The position numbers and the translations under genes are program-made. The notes under the pieces are model-generated. The model had not been told where the DNA came from. It did not search any database and worked only from the letters and a program-made list of their open reading frames with translations. Positions 56,101-60,345 of a stretch of DNA of 64,000 nucleotides are shown piece after piece (position 1 is the stretch's first letter; each line of letters opens with the position of its first letter). This stretch comes from Stictocephala bisonia (Eukaryota > Arthropoda > Insecta > Hemiptera > Membracidae): NCBI GenBank assembly GCA_035578905.1, contig JAQJVL010000572.1:434001-498000 (forward strand). The letters are read 5' to 3'.

Positions 56101-57655
56101 CACTGTCTCCCACTGGCCAATGACACCAACCACTTGAAAAACCATGTATTCAAAACAGCCTTGAGACCCAAACATGCATCACTCGAGAAATTAAGCTAAT
56201 CTAATTTGGTGTGAGGGGGTATTGGGGTGCAGAGAGACTGACTGACTCCTACTGCACCCCAGAGTTGTTTCTCCTAAGTTACCCACTTTCTCTCCCTTTT
56301 TTATTAGCTTTTAAATTCTTTTTTTAATAAATAATATTTTCCAATTTAAAATGTTTTTTTTTATCTTTCCATTTATGAGTTGTTGTCTTCCACCCTCTGT
56401 GAGGCTCAGTTTGAGTAGAAGTAGGTTACAGTATGCACTAAACTTCAAACACAAAATGGTAGTTCAGTGCAAACCCTGTTGTCGATGCTCACTGCCAAGA
56501 TAGAATAGGAATCGTTCTTAACTAGTTAACATATTTTCAGACGTTGGTGGAAATATGTTTACCTTCAATACATATTTCCACAAAGTATGTATGCTGACCT
56601 TCAGGTCTCTCTCAAAACTATGTGCATTACCTAATTCCACTTTAACAGCTCTTAACATACCAGAATAAAACTCACTTATTCCTTCTGAATGCTTAAATTA
56701 CTTATAAGGATAAATAAATATATATTTTAAATATACTTAAATATATATATTTTTATTACAGAAACGTGTTGTCCGCATACTTGCTGACAAACCAATTAAT
56801 TACCCCTGTAGAGCATTATTTAGAGACTTGAACATCCTTACCCTATATTCTCTATACATCTTGGAATTGGCCTGTTTTACTTTCAAAAATAAAAACTATT
56901 TTTTATCTCAGAAAGATATTCATGAACATTATACAAGGTACAAAAACAGTTTACCAACAAATCAACATAGACTGTCCAAGTATGAAGATTCTCCTTATTA
57001 TTTGGGGCCTAAGATTTTTAATAGGTTGTCTGATACCTTCCAAAAAATAACTACTTTCTCAACTTTTAAGAAGGAACTGAAACAATGGCTTCTGCAAAAA
57101 GCATATTATTCTCTAATGAATTTTTCTGTTAACATTTTGTTGTGTGTAAATGTATGTATGGACAAGTCACTGGGTCTATGATTAAAAACATACTGTAATG
57201 TGATGTATAATACAATAAAATTAAAAAAAAGGAGAAATTTTCTTTTGAGTAATCTTATTAATTTATATGAGAACCAATTAGAATACCTAAAAACTCTCCA
57301 TCGTTTCAGTAGTAGATTATTTGTCATTGGATCAAAAACATCTGAATTAAAATCCTTGGTAGGAGCATTTACAGTACAGAGGAGAAAACTTTTGTCTAGT
57401 TAAACAGTAAAAGGTGTTTGTATAAACCCATGTAATAATTCTAGAAGAAAAATGTAAAAAAAAATCCTTACTGGAAAGCCTTTCAAATTGCAAGTTCAGG
57501 AGGGCAATGACTCTGTCTTCCCTTGTGCTACACTCGCAAGACATGACTCTATTCCTTGTTATTTGTGAGGATAAGTTCCAAGATGATAACATCTCTATGG
57601 AGTCAAGTTTTAAGAACAGCTTTTCAAGAAGTGTCAAGGATAGTAAGATGATGCT
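7484..57655 (-). CDS. Add1: ADD-domain chromatin protein gene (six exons, ATRX-type ADD)
   Basis: I joined this gene by hand from splice sites: 57655-57472, 53057-53007, 39344-39213, 37091-36856, 26789-26626 and 9784-7484. Each intron starts GT and ends AG, and all five junction phases agree. The join totals 3068 nt, one short of a multiple of three because of the frameshift near 7.8 kb, and would encode about 1020 residues. The domains in order are a short N-terminal segment, a charged linker, an ADD zinc module (CTVC, CTTC, CQWC, CSKC, CESC, CILC), a long Ser/Thr/Asn-rich region and a basic tail with the AT-hook core RGRPRK. ADD domains read unmodified H3K4 together with H3K9me3. No SNF2 helicase follows, so a stand-alone insect ADD1-like heterochromatin protein fits better than ATRX. 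The start exon was not found and may lie outside the window. The ADD assignment is firm; orthology and the first exon are less so. Confidence 0.72.
9873..10366. mobile_element. Long-TIR MITE, about 490 bp
   Basis: The left arm (from AGGACATCAGCAAACTTACC) and the right arm (GTAAGTTTGCTGATGTCCTA) are inverted for about 80 bp, including ACTAACACCAGA and GTAAACAAATACAAAAGAAT. Another copy lies at 50.18-50.42 kb and a solo end at 7.1 kb. It sits in the ADD gene's last intron, 90 bp from the acceptor. Confidence 0.8.
10370..11130. other. AT-rich intronic DNA, nothing recognised
   Basis: No coding or structured element was supported. Confidence 0.5.
11135..11570 (-). pseudogene. Decayed LINE reverse transcriptase fragment
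   Basis: On the minus strand, in shifting frames, a LDLAKAFGSV-like stretch is followed by HPKFV and DQLGVDKRASTW. Further on comes a QGSILGPLLF-like motif whose DNA is the complement of GGGCCCAAAATGGAACCTTGG. These are RT motifs 3-4 of jockey/CR1-type elements. Stops and frameshifts are frequent. Confidence 0.6.
11769..12608 (+). pseudogene. LINE 5' part: Ser/Thr-rich ORF and start of endonuclease
   Basis: A 149-codon open frame (MSRKLSSSERGQSTSDERLS...) is rich in Ser, Thr and Asn. Just before its stop a frame change gives ISIFHQNIHTSNLELI and then INPDVIILSEHNMKSPEME, the first two motifs of an apurinic-type endonuclease (N of QNI, E of SEH). It breaks off at the TTAA element. The role of the N-terminal 149 residues is unknown. 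Confidence 0.65.
12609..13332 (+). mobile_element. piggyBac-derived element inside the LINE
   Basis: TTAA occurs at 12609-12612 and 13329-13332. The left end TTAACCCAGTTTAGTGCGGG is GC-rich, with the sub-terminal repeat CCCTATACGA at about 12635 and 12752. The right end reads TTAAACACGTTCATTC inward. An ATG at about 12924 opens MADKT and, one frame on, FDDLDLSDN, resembling the acidic N-terminus of the element at 60.7 kb. It is a deletion derivative without a catalytic domain. Confidence 0.55.
13333..15399 (+). pseudogene. LINE middle: endonuclease end and RT N-terminus
   Basis: IIVAGDI (about 13391-13415) is the endonuclease GD-x-N motif. DEIKQMKKNYRAFKKWKN (about 14690) is the linker, and ICNAFNNYFVDVIG (about 14970) and TGYDNISPN (about 15173) lead into RT. 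Many stops and homopolymer indels break the frames. The part from 14.1 to 14.6 kb is unreadable. Confidence 0.6.
15400..17144. mobile_element. DNA transposon, possibly pogo-like, nested in the LINE
   Basis: The ends share CGAATCTAAGCC and nearby CGTA motifs in inverted orientation: left 15400-15500 and right 17060-17144, the latter ending CGGTATATACGG. It interrupts the LINE RT between the YRP and AFDTV motifs. Inside, about 16555-16625, the plus strand encodes KGKVISFAAK...RQFG, resembling the helix-turn-helix start of pogo/jerky transposases. The rest is C-rich and broken. Confidence 0.45.
17145..18360 (+). pseudogene. LINE 3' part: RT core and C-terminus
   Basis: Readable blocks are AIYTTAALNFLNQLE, then DLSKGFDTVSHETLLNKLSS (catalytic Asp of motif A). 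An expected GVPQGSILGPL region follows with indels near 17475-17510, then VYYIDNHLIGMN and GINYLITCHKILKLK near the C-terminus. No YADD is readable. The frame is broken at almost every homopolymer. Confidence 0.65.
18400..19355. other. AT-rich DNA with a short RT-like minus-strand fragment
   Basis: About 18500-18670 resembles the minus-strand RT fragment at 34.9-35.1 kb, sharing CAGGAAAAATGCC-like DNA. Otherwise nothing was recognised. Confidence 0.35.
19360..19440. repeat. Possible solo end of a Tigger-like element
   Basis: TTATCCGAATTTATATG and then ATGTATCCGGATCG, ATTAGTCCGGATAAAACGAG resemble TATCCGGA-repeat termini of Tigger/pogo elements. No partner end was found nearby. Confidence 0.3.
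19991..20743. mobile_element. TTAA-flanked element (piggyBac type), non-coding
   Basis: TTAACCCTTTATACGCC on the left and, inward from the right, TTAACCCTTCGTAAG share TTAACCCTT. The interior (745 bp) holds a G-run at about 20341 and no transposase. The short shared end keeps confidence moderate. Confidence 0.45.
21285..22200 (+). pseudogene. hAT transposase C-terminal half (ZBED5/SCAND3-like), broken
   Basis: Frames in succession read VMPKATWVHCFLHSKTLATK, PLQCRLLSQLCEE, LLLHKEARCLSRGKVFS, ILFAQDKVNSFLRKSATW and IFENIDLTNKLITS, ending at LRIIMPFATSYFCKLGF...KTKERNRLDVD. The last is the hAT C-terminal dimerisation domain. The N-terminal zinc finger and first catalytic part are absent. At least three frame changes and a stop make it non-functional. 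The match is to the vertebrate/arthropod ZBED5-like hAT group, recognised from family knowledge. Confidence 0.85.
22859..24779 (+). pseudogene. piggyBac transposase, broken
   Basis: The ATG at 22859 opens an acidic N-terminal region (122 codons to a stop at 23225). Then come RPPRGPIPTTELDYFQLFFT, ETNRYAKEKI, ILINMGLNPKPE, HNVSVDESTVAFKG (first catalytic Asp region), KPNK-GVKIFV and YTDRFYTNLELASKL. GTIMRNRK, SSYALTRKFIKW and the Cys-rich tail follow (DCAVCSDRSRPGARKRSKFD, then CKTCETKPGLC). Several stops, frameshifts and a GT microsatellite at 24274-24328 interrupt it. The order of blocks is complete for the family, so the parent copy was autonomous. Confidence 0.9.
24274..24329 (+). repeat. 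(GT)n microsatellite inside the piggyBac transposase
   Basis: About 27 GT units lie between the catalytic core and the C-terminal part. Confidence 0.95.
25075..25420 (+). repeat. 36-bp minisatellite, about nine units
   Basis: CGTG anchors recur at 25103, 25139, 25175, 25211, 25247, 25283, 25319 and 25355, a period of exactly 36 bp, then at about 25399. The unit is of the form GGGTGGGCGGGTGGGTCAAT followed by ACCACTGTACGTGTAT. Because 36 is a multiple of three, long frames stay open on both strands; these are not genes. It sits between the piggyBac transposase and its right end. Confidence 0.95.
25922..26620. other. Intronic DNA, nothing recognised
   Basis: AT-rich flank of the hAT, up to the donor of the 26.6-kb exon. 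Confidence 0.5.
26626..26789 (-). CDS. ADD gene exon: last zinc pairs of the ADD domain
   Basis: The acceptor is GTTTTTTCAG at 26790. The donor is AAGAG|GTTTGT, a weaker but usable 5' site. The exon starts SCLKRNFGNQWYQRM, the counterpart of the CILRNLG segment in ATRX, and continues DTNWKCILCEPKNIWP, the W-x-C-x2-C-x-P signature that closes ADD domains. It then ends in a helix, HYKDLK. It finishes in phase 2 (AG), which with the A opening the last exon gives Arg, so DLKR-QKLLHL is continuous. The flanking introns are 10.1 and 16.8 kb. Confidence 0.88.
27055..27830. other. GC-richer island, unassigned
   Basis: A higher-complexity stretch with short overlapping frames on both strands (27406-27766) and GGGTCCGGGAGGGGAGATGG. 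It could be an LTR or leader of a retroelement or a non-coding exon. No domain, splice pair or terminal repeat was identified. Confidence 0.3.
28300..29795. other. Intronic DNA of mixed composition, no gene recognised
   Basis: The 28.7-29.7 kb part is less AT-biased than its surroundings. It has two overlapping minus-strand frames of about 90 codons (29383-29689) without recognisable motifs. Confidence 0.35.
29800..30135. repeat. Possible hAT-type right terminus
   Basis: The stretch ends TTTCGAGTACTTTCACACCC, so inward it reads GGGGTGTGAAAGTACTCGAA, a common hAT end. The palindromes TGAACTAGTTCA-like and GAACGAATTCGTTC lie just inside. No left end or target duplication was located. Confidence 0.35.
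30270..30921. mobile_element. piggyBac-type MITE (TTAA flanks)
   Basis: The ends read inward TTAACCTTTTCTGGGGTG and TTAACTCTTTCAGGCTTA. Matching sub-terminal motifs AAAGATGTCATCTGACGTC and AAAGATGTCATATGATGTC follow at similar depth on both sides. The interior is 644 bp with no transposase. Confidence 0.7.
31150..31202 (+). repeat. 27-bp direct duplication
   Basis: AATACATTGTAAACAACATT occurs twice in succession, starting near 31150 and 31177. Confidence 0.85.
31690..33265. other. AT-rich DNA, nothing recognised
   Basis: Interior of the hAT-like composite, with no coding or structural signal. Confidence 0.5.
33270..33390 (+). repeat. About 61-bp tandem duplication
   Basis: CTGTGGGGAGTA begins at 33276 and again at 33337, and each copy continues into ACATGTTTTAAA. 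Confidence 0.8.
34380..34415 (-). other. Conserved hairpin CTGAAGATG...CGAAAC
   Basis: On the minus strand CTGAAGA (34412-34406) is followed by T, then GCCGT, an 8-nt loop and ACGGC, then GAAAC (to 34382). The layout recalls a motif found near the ends of Penelope-type and other retroelements. Compared with a hammerhead core it has one extra unpaired base and no evident third stem. Confidence 0.5.
34790..35660 (-). pseudogene. LINE reverse transcriptase N-terminal fragment
   Basis: An 86-codon frame (35125-35385) reads SKKIIELIELPNGEVMREPS, then VIDKINNHLITI and SFLITPTDLNEIKSIVKLLK. This is the region before RT motif 1 and corresponds to NFLINVCDTGN...ITPTNPDEICK in the 58-60 kb LINE. Downstream, broken frames give ITISLLSVFSKGFEK. 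It is a truncated minus-strand copy. Confidence 0.75.
35820..36150 (-). other. Unassigned 107-codon open frame near the composite's right end
   Basis: It begins MLNIEAWKMGATVLQPVVNQ. Low-complexity Ser/Pro follows and there is no domain. GA-rich DNA here resembles, in inverted orientation, 31.48-31.56 kb, so it is probably part of the element's long inverted ends rather than a gene. Confidence 0.3.
36856..37091 (-). CDS. ADD gene exon: GATA-like finger and first half of the PHD-like finger
   Basis: The acceptor is CTGTTTACAG at 37092 and the donor is GAG|GTAAGTG at 36856/36855. The exon reads EHPKVEKFRLHCTVCDKHLG, then HCRLGVLVCTTC, FRSCQWCDKK and YSCSKCSSLFCE. The spacing of CTVC, CTTC, CQWC and CSKC, and the LVCTTC segment after a His/Arg-rich stretch, match the ADD domain of ATRX, whose equivalents are LICKNC and CRWC. 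The last Cys pair is split by the intron: the final FCE supplies the first Cys and the next exon the second. The exon ends in phase 0. Confidence 0.9.
38065..39140 (-). mobile_element. Helentron/Helitron-like fragment
   Basis: The minus-strand frame 38458-38898 encodes KPKTGAQRQKEYKARKAAEK, AAERMKEYRQRL and a tail GGSCIDMIFTRHIDKID with YVSYFSYHKPI. The tail resembles the C-terminal endonuclease segment carried by some Helitron-class elements. A GC-rich hairpin (CAGGGGGCAAGCCCCCTG, about 38229-38246) lies nearby. A perfect 17-bp inverted pair, CATGGAACATGCTTTAG at 38295-38311 and its complement at 39122-39138, brackets the frame. Family assignment is tentative. Confidence 0.4.
39213..39344 (-). 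CDS. ADD gene exon preceding the zinc domain
   Basis: The acceptor is TTTTTTCAG at 39345 and the donor is AAAG|GTAAGT at 39213/39212, both near consensus. The 132-nt exon encodes 43 full codons, starting KKSKEIFGVKIPQKINYSDF and ending HYRLEFQK. In ADD proteins a helical lead-in of this kind precedes the first zinc pair. The exon ends in phase 1 and joins the next exon through a Glu codon (G|AA). It has no stop or repeat similarity and looks like constrained coding DNA between repeats. Confidence 0.85.
39767..39811 (+). repeat. Poly(A) run
   Basis: About 45 consecutive A, perhaps the tail of a retroposed sequence on the plus strand. No source was recognised upstream. Confidence 0.9.
40013..40258 (+). 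mobile_element. LINE 5' end, plus-strand copy
   Basis: From TAGTCCGAATAAAATAACTT to ATGAGTGAAA this matches, on the opposite strand, 45156-44930, the leader of the 42.7-45.2 kb LINE, including TTTGGTACTGGCGGAAC and GGAGATTTTACTTCAAC. The similarity stops right after the ORF1 start. Confidence 0.8.
40260..41635 (+). mobile_element. Possible LTR-retrotransposon LTR and leader
   Basis: From about 40900 the DNA is GC-richer, with a (GA)n run at 40941-40960 and CT-rich tracts. AATAAA is at about 41400. At 41557-41634 there are three near-repeats of TTAGTGGTCCTCCGGGCC/GTGGTCCTTCGAACCGGA. Such GGTCCTTCGA repeats occur in the untranslated leaders of insect BEL-type elements. No second LTR and no gag/pol is present. 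Confidence 0.35.
41640..42592 (+). pseudogene. mariner transposase, frameshifted
   Basis: Successive frames give RSRLFNEGRTSVHNEE, NDELAQKVDEEIRQNRCFTI, DELSQKFPQVSRSVVYNIVT, LERYHRDGDEFLSHIVTGDE (first Asp in TGDETW), SEWHHSNSPTKPRKFKQ and GVILLHDNAQPHIAART (second Asp). SPDLAPSDFHLFPKLKEFLG carries the third Asp, about 34 residues on (DD34D). The C-terminus, ending GDFIEK, is intact. At least three frame changes and one stop inactivate it. Confidence 0.92.
41640..42693 (+). mobile_element. mariner element, 5'-truncated
   Basis: The right terminus ends ATCACCCTCGTA at 42693, so inward it reads TACGAGGGTGATTTTTAAAG, as in mariners. The left terminus and the first part of the transposase are missing, cut at the LTR-like leader. 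Confidence 0.8.
42870..43700 (-). pseudogene. LINE endonuclease remnant
   Basis: Fragments include FIGDINLNLLENTYTIERYS (GD-x-N motif, about 43260-43320) and ALNWFECLIRQ. KVIHAGITDHSGITDHSATM follows near 43100, the terminal DH motif, in which GITDHS is duplicated by a 15-bp repeat. Frames are broken by stops. Confidence 0.7.
44152..44930 (-). pseudogene. LINE ORF1 protein (PHD end, coiled coil, RRM-like)
   Basis: An upstream part from about 44930 reads MSESLVWRCTNCAQKRRKS, the W-x-C-x2-C end of a PHD-type finger, then breaks. From 44694 a 180-codon frame carries a short coiled coil (VLKENGELKKKVKGLEDRIE). Then come SRSNCVEIHGVSFS (RRM beta-1) and DACQRLGKTR, IIVKFVRYLDKEEFLRRR, YINESLSPVWRRLRAL and KYLWVRNGKIFLRK, the ORF1p C-terminal domain. 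ORF1 proteins bind element RNA as chaperones. The 180-codon frame is itself uninterrupted. Confidence 0.85.
45170..45590. other. AT-rich DNA, nothing recognised
   Basis: No element or exon was supported between the LINE leader and the RT fragment. Confidence 0.45.
45600..46265 (-). pseudogene. LINE (jockey-like) RT C-terminal fragment
   Basis: Minus-strand frames read LNTNPTKAEVTCFHLSNR, HPQCLGVSLDRSFSFKSHLQ, RANIVQQLAGSLWGATTQVL and LALVYPTDEYCAPNWLNS. AIRAISGSLIATPLPRLPML then follows. This is the thumb and C-terminal part that follows YADD in one group of jockey-like LINEs. The catalytic part is missing upstream, at the Tigger side. Confidence 0.85.
46455..49038 (+). mobile_element. Tigger/pogo element with both ends and TA duplication
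   Basis: TA at 46455-46456 and 49037-49038 flank inverted ends CAGTGGAACCTGGATAATTT and, inward from the right, CAGTGAAACTTGGATAATTC. Further TTAATTCGAA motifs occur on both sides. The element is 2580 bp. A GC-rich stretch (46680-46990) precedes the transposase and may be its promoter. Confidence 0.93.
47072..48623 (+). pseudogene. Tigger transposase, one stop and two frameshifts
   Basis: MSSAPKQTYKTLTLEEKIVA begins the psq/CENP-B N-terminal helix-turn-helix (EIAKDFGIPPNTLSTYLKN). A TAA at 47270 interrupts KGR-RLREPDNPD. A frame change near 47350 restores the second HTH (AKQFATQMGKNDFKASTWWL). The DDE core has FNVDETGLF, ILLIDNCTAHN and, after another frame change near 47910, VVQPMDQGMVKNLK. 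A long acidic C-terminus (repeated VAENINVIEAEE) ends HYFRQS. Only three lesions suggest a fairly young copy. Confidence 0.93.
49105..49270 (+). pseudogene. LINE RT fragment with YADD
   Basis: YGLPQAYVLAYLLINVYIAQ, then TTQSIKLVYADDIAVYL. This is RT motif B (LPQGSVLAPLL decayed) followed by the catalytic YADD. It is oriented opposite to the 45.6-46.3 kb RT fragment across the Tigger. Confidence 0.8.
49388..49580 (+). repeat. 80-bp tandem duplication next to a lone 36-bp satellite unit
   Basis: GACGCCAGTGGAGCTAG starts at 49388 and 49468, a period of 80 bp, and a third partial copy follows. At 49551-49572 CACCCTTATACGCACAGTGG is the complement of the 36-bp minisatellite unit found at 5.4 and 25.1 kb. 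Confidence 0.7.
50100..50130. repeat. (AT)n microsatellite
   Basis: A run of TA dinucleotides within a longer ATATAT-rich stretch. Confidence 0.85.
50178..50425. mobile_element. Second copy of the 9.9-kb long-TIR MITE
   Basis: The left arm ACATCAACAAACTTACCTTA and inner GTAAACACAAAAGAATCACA mirror TGTGATTCTTTTGTGTTTGT and TTAGTGGACTT on the right. The core holds CCTGAAGAAAGGGCCAATGG and then CACAGAAATTT. The right end continues into CCCTTTAACCTAACCTAA, the complement of DNA just left of the 9.87-kb copy. Confidence 0.75.
50629..51605. mobile_element. Non-autonomous hAT element
   Basis: GTCTATGC precedes and GTCTATGT follows the element 50637-51597 (8-bp target duplication, one mismatch). 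The ends are CAGGGTTTCTCACTAGG and, inward from the right, CAGGGATACTCGCTACG. The interior is AT-rich and carries no transposase. Confidence 0.8.
51610..52600. other. AT-rich DNA, nothing recognised
   Basis: Intronic with respect to the ADD gene. No coding or repeat structure was noted. Confidence 0.5.
52606..52869. repeat. Foldback MITE with about 100-bp arms
   Basis: The left arm from CTACTGTTGGATTCAAAAAG through ACTCATCCGATTTCGTT to TTTAGCTTATTTAAT is repeated inverted on the right with few differences, ending GAATACGACAGTAG. The loop is about 75 bp. Confidence 0.9.
53007..53057 (-). CDS. 51-nt internal exon of the ADD gene
   Basis: The acceptor is ACATTTTCAG after a T-rich stretch, and the donor is AAAG|GTAGGT. 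The exon is exactly 17 codons long, in phase 1, and encodes DSLPDRSGQGIDKPGSK after the codon split with the preceding exon. Its last base G plus the TA that opens the next exon makes a valine codon, so the frame continues into VKKSKEIFGV. It is a hydrophilic linker with no recognisable domain. Confidence 0.65.
53751..53812 (+). CDS. First exon of a THAP-domain gene (partial)
   Basis: An ATG in a T-rich leader opens MPWCSAYGCSDRKSDEGKSD, and the exon ends AG|GTAAGA at 53812/53813. The pattern MP-x-C-(S/A)-A-x-G-C is the N-terminus of THAP zinc fingers (C2CH DNA-binding domains), and THAP genes often have an intron just before the FHxFP segment. I did not find a matching second exon before 64000, so the intron would be over 10 kb or the remainder is lost. 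It lies inside an intron of the ADD gene on the opposite strand, so the two transcription units would overlap. It could be a host regulator or a relic of a THAP-bearing transposon. Confidence 0.5.
53830..55195. other. AT-rich DNA, nothing recognised
   Basis: It would be the first intron of the THAP-type gene and an intron of the ADD gene. I looked for an FHxFP-type continuation and found none. Confidence 0.45.
55252..55950. mobile_element. piggyBac-type MITE (TTAA flanks)
   Basis: TTAACACACTCATTGCCTCA on the left and, inward from the right, TTAACATGTTCACTGTGTTG. The motif ACGAGATCCCGGGGTCTCAT recurs in variants at about 55270, 55690 and 55845, forming sub-terminal repeats. The interior is 691 bp with no transposase. 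Confidence 0.7.
56758..57215 (+). pseudogene. LINE RT C-terminal tail
   Basis: KRVVRILADKPINYPCRALF, then LNILTLYSLYILELACFTFK, RLSKYEDSPYYLGPKIFNRL, and FSTFKKELKQWLLQKAYYS. The last 117 codons from 56828 are uninterrupted. This is the extreme 3' end of a CR1/jockey-type ORF2, followed by an A-rich end with AATAAA. It lies on the opposite strand to the adjacent ADD exon. Confidence 0.85.
57472..57655 (-). CDS. Putative upstream coding exon of the ADD gene
   Basis: The acceptor is a pyrimidine-rich tract ending CCCCTCAG just above 57655, and the donor is CCA|GTAAGG at 57472/57471. The exon is open for 61 codons plus one base. It encodes a leucine-rich, probably helical segment (around LLEKLFLKLDSIEML), then CECSTRED and LNLQFERLS. 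Its end phase (one base) matches the 53 kb exon. I do not recognise a domain. It sits between a LINE tail and another LINE, but its own sequence looks single-copy. Membership in the ADD gene rests on strand, splice strength and phase, so it could belong to a different minus-strand gene. Confidence 0.55.
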
Positions 57656-57699
57656 CTGAGGGGCAAAAACATTGCAAGAAAAAGTTCTTGCTACCAAAT

Positions 57700-58050
57700 A
57701 CATAAACCCTGACCTGTACTACACTATAGGGAAAAAATTCCAGATCAGGTCTCCTGAATGAGATCACGTCTTTGCTGATAGCAATATAAAAACCACCTCC
57801 TTTGGAGCAGTTGATATTAACTTGAAGTTTTATTCCAAAATATACAATATAAACTAGCCACTTTTCCCAGTAGTTGTGGCTAGTTCAACAAGTGAATTTA
57901 TACATTACAAACAATAATAAATTGAGTTCAGTCCATTTAAAATCAAATTAGTTGACGAGCAGCTCTGTAGTGTTTGTGGCATGTCTTGCTGTGAGGGAGG
58001 TAAACAATAGACAAGATAAGATAACAGATTACAATATGATTCTATTAGAC
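57700..58050. other. Flank between LINE tail and ADD exon, nothing recognised
   Basis: Upstream side of the 57656 acceptor. It includes a short inverted pair CTAGCCAC/GTGGCTAG at about 57850-57880. Confidence 0.4.
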
Positions 58051-58415
58051 TACATATTTAGTTAGTTACTTGATCTTTAACATTATGACTATACTTATTA
58101 AGTAATTTAATCCTTTGTACTTACATCATTGTCTTACAAAAATTTAATTGTTTTAACATATATACTCTTTTAGGAAAGTAAGATCCTTCTTATTCAGGAG
58201 CCATATTTTTAGTTTCTTACAAAAGAAATTTATGATTTGCAGTTCTTTAATTTCTATAGGCAGTTTATTAAAATAATTTGGCCCTAGATATAAAAAAAAG
58301 ATTGTTTAGTTATAAATTTGTTTACTTTTGCTAACTGAAATAGTCTATTATTGTTACTACGCACATTATAGTGATTCCTCATGAACCCTCTATTTCCGCT
58401 TCTGCAATAGAAAAG

Positions 58416-59885
58416 TCATAATACTTTATAAGTAAATAAATGTTGTATAGGAAAAAGTTTTAGGTTTTGATATAGAGGAAATGAAGATTCTCGTTTTGGT
58501 TTTTTTAGGATAATACGTATAAACATGTTTTGGGTTTTTCTTAGGTGGTCAATAATTGTTTTGGAACCACCCGCCCAACAGACAATTCCATATTGTAGTC
58601 TAGAATGGATTAGTCCAAAATATAGACTACGCAACAGCGTTAAATCACAAAAATTTCTTAGAAAATAAAACTTTCTTATATTATTTTTTAACTGATTATG
58701 TAAGAGGTTCGTATTAGGTTTCCCAGTTAAATTTTCGTCAACTGTAATGCCCAAATATTTAAAGGATTTTACTTTTTCAATTATTGCACAGTTACAGCTT
58801 ACATTATTTGTACAACTATTACTGTGGTATCTTATTGGAGATTGGAAATCAAAAGTGTGGTAGTCAAACTTTACATATTTAGTTCTATCTGTACTTAATC
58901 TCATTTTATTTGTTTTAAACCAATGTTTTATAGTTATAAGGTTGTTTGTCATGTGATAATGGAGAGTGTCTTTATTCTTATTGGAATACAAAAAACCAAT
59001 ATCATCTGCAAAAGCAAATATTTCACCATTGAATTGTTTATTTAGCAAATCATTTATGAATATAATAAATAAATTTGCCGACAACACAGAACCCAGCGGC
59101 ACTCCTGCCTTTGTGACCTGTAGTGAACTTAAGTGAGAATCTATCCTTACTTGCTGGGTTCGACCTGTAAAAAAGCTTGTAAACCAATCCGATGCAACAC
59201 CTCTAATGCCAATCGATTCCAGTTTCGCTAGAAGAATATTATGGTTTACCAAATCAAAAGCTTTTTTGAAATGTACAAAAAGTGCCGATGTTTTATAACT
59301 GTTATTAAAACTGCTGTATAATAGGGAAACAAAATCGATTAGAGCATCTTCGGTTGACTTGCCTTGGGTAAACCCGAATTGTCTATTATTTTGAAAGTGT
59401 ATTTTCTTAAGAAATGTTACTAGTCTGATTTTCATGCATTTTTCAATTATTTTAGATATAACTGATAATAAGCTAATTGGGCGCATATTATCTAGATTTT
59501 GACAATTTTGTTTTCTAAACAAAGGAATAATAATACTTTTTTTCAGTACTTCTGGGAAAACACCAGTTGAAAAACTTAAATTAATCAAGTGAGCTAATAA
59601 CGGAGCTACTTTTTCGGATATTTGCTTAATTAACTGTACTTTTATTTTATCATATCCCGTTGACTTTTTGTTTTTCAATTCTTTAATGATTTTGCAAATC
59701 TCGTCTGGGTTCGTTGGAGTAATATAGAATGAGTTTGGATAGCAGCCCGTGTCAGGCCGATGGAATGCCACTTGGTTAGTGCTATTACCTGTGTCGCAAA
59801 CATTGATAAGAAAATTATTTATTTTATTTGCGACTTCTTGAGGATTGTCGAGGAGATTTCCATTATCAAGTAAAATTTTACTCAC
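58416..59885 (-). pseudogene. LINE ORF2 reverse transcriptase (489-codon frame)
   Basis: The open frame carries IKELKNKKSTGYDKIKVQLI, MRPISLLSVISKIIEKCMK (motif 2), RQFGFTQGKSTEDALIDF and LFVHFKKAFDLVNH, where motif A has HFKKAFD in place of the usual DFxKAFD. GVPLGSVLSANLFIIFINDL (motif B), FAFADDIGF (catalytic motif C), SFKYLGITVDENLTG and LHSRLQYGIVCW-like thumb segments follow. It ends at a TGA (58416) in FTYKVL, after which LFYCRSGNRGF and LFQLAKVNKFITK continue in frame. The altered motif A and premature stop argue that it is inactive. It is preceded by a frameshift near 59970. Confidence 0.9.
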
Positions 59886-60345
59886 AGTTCTATTTATATT
59901 ATTGCCAGTTAAATTATTTAATATTTTCCATTGTTGACTAGTGTCCCCTTGATATTCACTTAAAAGCTTAGAAATACTGATTTTTTAAAATATCTATATC
60001 ATATTTTAATATTTTGGTAAATAAATCAAAATAGATCTTAAAACGGTTGTCATATGGTCTTCTTTTATAAATATTATACAATATTTGTCTTTTTTTAATT
60101 ATATTTAATATATTATTATTATTAATCCAAGGACTTCTAAGTTTAGCCTTGTCAAGCTTATTTCCTATAGGAATCTCTACACTATTTATATTTATAATAC
60201 ATTTTAATTTTTTCAAGAATAATTCATAGCATTCATTTGCATTTGTTGTCATGAAAAAAATCACTCCAGTCCTCATTATTAATATCATGATTGATTACTT
60301 CAATATTGTAAGTAGTTTTTATTTTGTTGAATTCTTTGACACTAT

